Assembly: GCA_019308645.1 (NCBI GenBank)
Contig: JAFDHR010000125.1
Span: 1 to 6,708, forward strand
Direction: 5' to 3'
DNA length: 6,708 nucleotides
Origin: Deltaproteobacteria bacterium
GTDB taxonomy: Bacteria; Desulfobacterota; DSM-4660; Desulfatiglandales; B25-G16
A model generated the notes under the pieces. That model had not been told where the DNA came from, ran no database searches, and saw only the letters and a program-made list of their open reading frames with translations. A program made the position numbers and the translations under genes. Position 1 is the stretch's first letter, and every line of letters begins with the position of its first letter. Of this stretch, positions 5,405 through 6,708 are shown piece after piece.

Positions 5405-6708
5405 ATGGCTAAAATAATCGGAATCGATTTGGGAACCACAAATTCCTGCGTGGCTCTTATGGAGGGAGGTGATCCAAAGGTAATTGCCAATGTTGAAGGA
5501 AATCGGACTACACCGTCTGTTGTGGCATTTACTGATAGTGGAGAACGGCTCGTAGGTCAGACCGCAAAAAGGCAGGCAATCACCAATCCGGAGAACACCG
5601 TCTATGCTGTTAAAAGACTCATTGGAAGAAAGTTTGATTCACCTGAGGTTAAAAAAGATGTTAAGATATCCCCTTATAAGATTACCAGGGCAAAAAATGC
5701 TGATGCTCAGATAACCGTCAGAGGCGCGGATCACAGTGCAGCGGAGATTTCGTCAATGGTATTGCAGAAAATGAAGCAGACTGCTGAAGAATATCTTGGT
5801 GAAAAGGTAACTGATGCTGTCATTACCGTTCCGGCCTACTTTAATGACAGCCAGAGACAGGCAACAAAGGATGCTGGAAAGATAGCGGGATTGAATGTTC
5901 AGCGGATTATTAATGAACCTACGGCTGCATCACTTGCCTATGGTCTGGATAAAAAGAAGGAAGAAAAGATTGCTGTGTTTGATCTTGGAGGTGGGACATT
6001 TGATATTTCTATCCTGGAGATTGGCGATGGGGTTTTTGAGGTTAAATCCACAAACGGAGACACCCATTTAGGGGGTGAGGACTTTGATCAAAGGGTTATG
6101 GATTACCTTGCTGATGAATTCAAAAAGGATCAAGGGATTGATCTAAGGAATGACAAAATGGCATTGCAACGTCTGAAAGAGGCGGCTGAGAAGGCGAAGA
6201 TGGAACTTTCCACCGCAATAGAGACAGACGTTAACCTTCCCTTTATTACTGCTGATGCCAGCGGGCCGAAACATTTGAATATTAAACTCACCAGGGCAAA
6301 ACTAGAGTCTCTTGTAGAGGATTTGGTTGATAAAACAGTCGAGCCCTGCAAACTTGCCTTAAGGGATTCTGGTTTGAAGACAGGTGATATTAATGAGGTT
6401 ATTCTGGTTGGTGGAATGACGAGGATGCCTATGGTTCAGGAGAAGGTAAAGCAGATCTTTGGTAAAGATCCGCACAAGGGTGTTAACCCCGATGAGGTTG
6501 TAGCGGTCGGTGCAGCTATACAGGGAGGCGTGTTAAAGGGAGATGTAAAGGATGTTCTCTTGCTTGATGTTACTCCCCTTTCCCTGGGAATTGAGACCCT
6601 TGGTGCTGTTTTCACCAAGCTGATTGAGAAAAACACTACGATACCTACTAAAAAAAGCCAGATATTTTCAACTGCTGCAGATAACCAGCCTGCTGTGTCT
6701 ATCCATGT
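5405..6708 (+). CDS. dnaK: Chaperone DnaK (Hsp70), cut by the window end
   Basis: DnaK is the cytoplasmic ATP-driven chaperone that binds exposed hydrophobic segments of clients with DnaJ and GrpE. The window holds 434 codons of an expected 630-640: the whole ATPase domain, the linker and the first part of the substrate-binding domain. Landmarks are [12 protein letters not shown] (5-16) for phosphate binding, Lys70 in [11 protein letters not shown] (catalytic), [17 protein letters not shown] (142-158), Glu171 in [21 protein letters not shown] with Thr198, and [10 protein letters not shown] (333-342). The linker region [13 protein letters not shown] spans 383-395. Residues about 76-100 form the extra segment typical of Gram-negative DnaK. 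The start at 5405 gives the conserved [10 protein letters not shown] and sits 4 nt after TAAGGAGGA; the adjacent ATG at 5402 is too close to that site. No frameshift or missing catalytic residue is seen. The C-terminal lid is outside the window. Confidence 0.99.
   Translation, partial: MAKIIGIDLGTTNSCVALMEGGDPKVIANVEGNRTTPSVVAFTDSGERLVGQTAKRQAITNPENTVYAVKRLIGRKFDSPEVKKDVKISPYKITRAKNADAQITVRGADHSAAEISSMVLQKMKQTAEEYLGEKVTDAVITVPAYFNDSQRQATKDAGKIAGLNVQRIINEPTAASLAYGLDKKKEEKIAVFDLGGGTFDISILEIGDGVFEVKSTNGDTHLGGEDFDQRVMDYLADEFKKDQGIDLRNDKMALQRLKEAAEKAKMELSTAIETDVNLPFITADASGPKHLNIKLTRAKLESLVEDLVDKTVEPCKLALRDSGLKTGDINEVILVGGMTRMPMVQEKVKQIFGKDPHKGVNPDEVVAVGAAIQGGVLKGDVKDVLLLDVTPLSLGIETLGAVFTKLIEKNTTIPTKKSQIFSTAADNQPAVSIH

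Overview
The window is ordinary bacterial chromosome holding housekeeping genes. The proteins look most like those of the Desulfobacterota (former Deltaproteobacteria), Nitrospirota or a nearby Gram-negative lineage. Three things suggest this: DnaK carries the extra segment after residue 75 that is typical of Gram-negatives, HisG is the long form, and a PilF/PilW-like lipoprotein is encoded. The A/T-rich non-coding DNA, with short GC-rich palindromes, also fits such genomes. The exact taxon is an inference, because no rRNA or marker search was possible.

Left half (1-3151, minus strand): a tight four-gene operon read right to left. The order is hisI, hisG, a TPR lipoprotein resembling type IV pilus PilF/PilW, then a class I/II PLP-dependent aminotransferase that is still open at base 1. 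The junctions are a 14-nt overlap, a 2-nt gap and a 4-nt gap. HisG and HisI catalyse steps 1 and 3 of histidine synthesis. The two downstream genes have no obvious histidine role.

Divergent spacer (3152-3505): this 354-bp region separates the minus-strand operon from plus-strand purC. It holds a plausible hisI promoter embedded in short AT palindromes, a GC-rich palindrome, three in-register decamer repeats, and an extended -10 box. Just before purC lies a previously unlisted 25-codon ORF whose stop is 2 nt from the purC start.

Right half (3506-6708, plus strand): purC (SAICAR synthase), then grpE behind a good sigma70-like promoter, then dnaK, which is cut off by the window end after 434 codons. 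A 150-bp inverted-repeat element built from CACnAAGn octamers separates grpE from dnaK. It contains a second copy of the GC-rich palindrome seen upstream of purC. GrpE is the nucleotide exchange factor of DnaK, so these two genes work together. purC and hisG are linked through the purine pool, since histidine synthesis consumes ATP and returns AICAR to the purine pathway.

I found no mobile-element genes, CRISPR, tRNA, rRNA, defence genes or evident new multi-gene system. The features most worth a second look are the small ORF before purC and the nested repeats.
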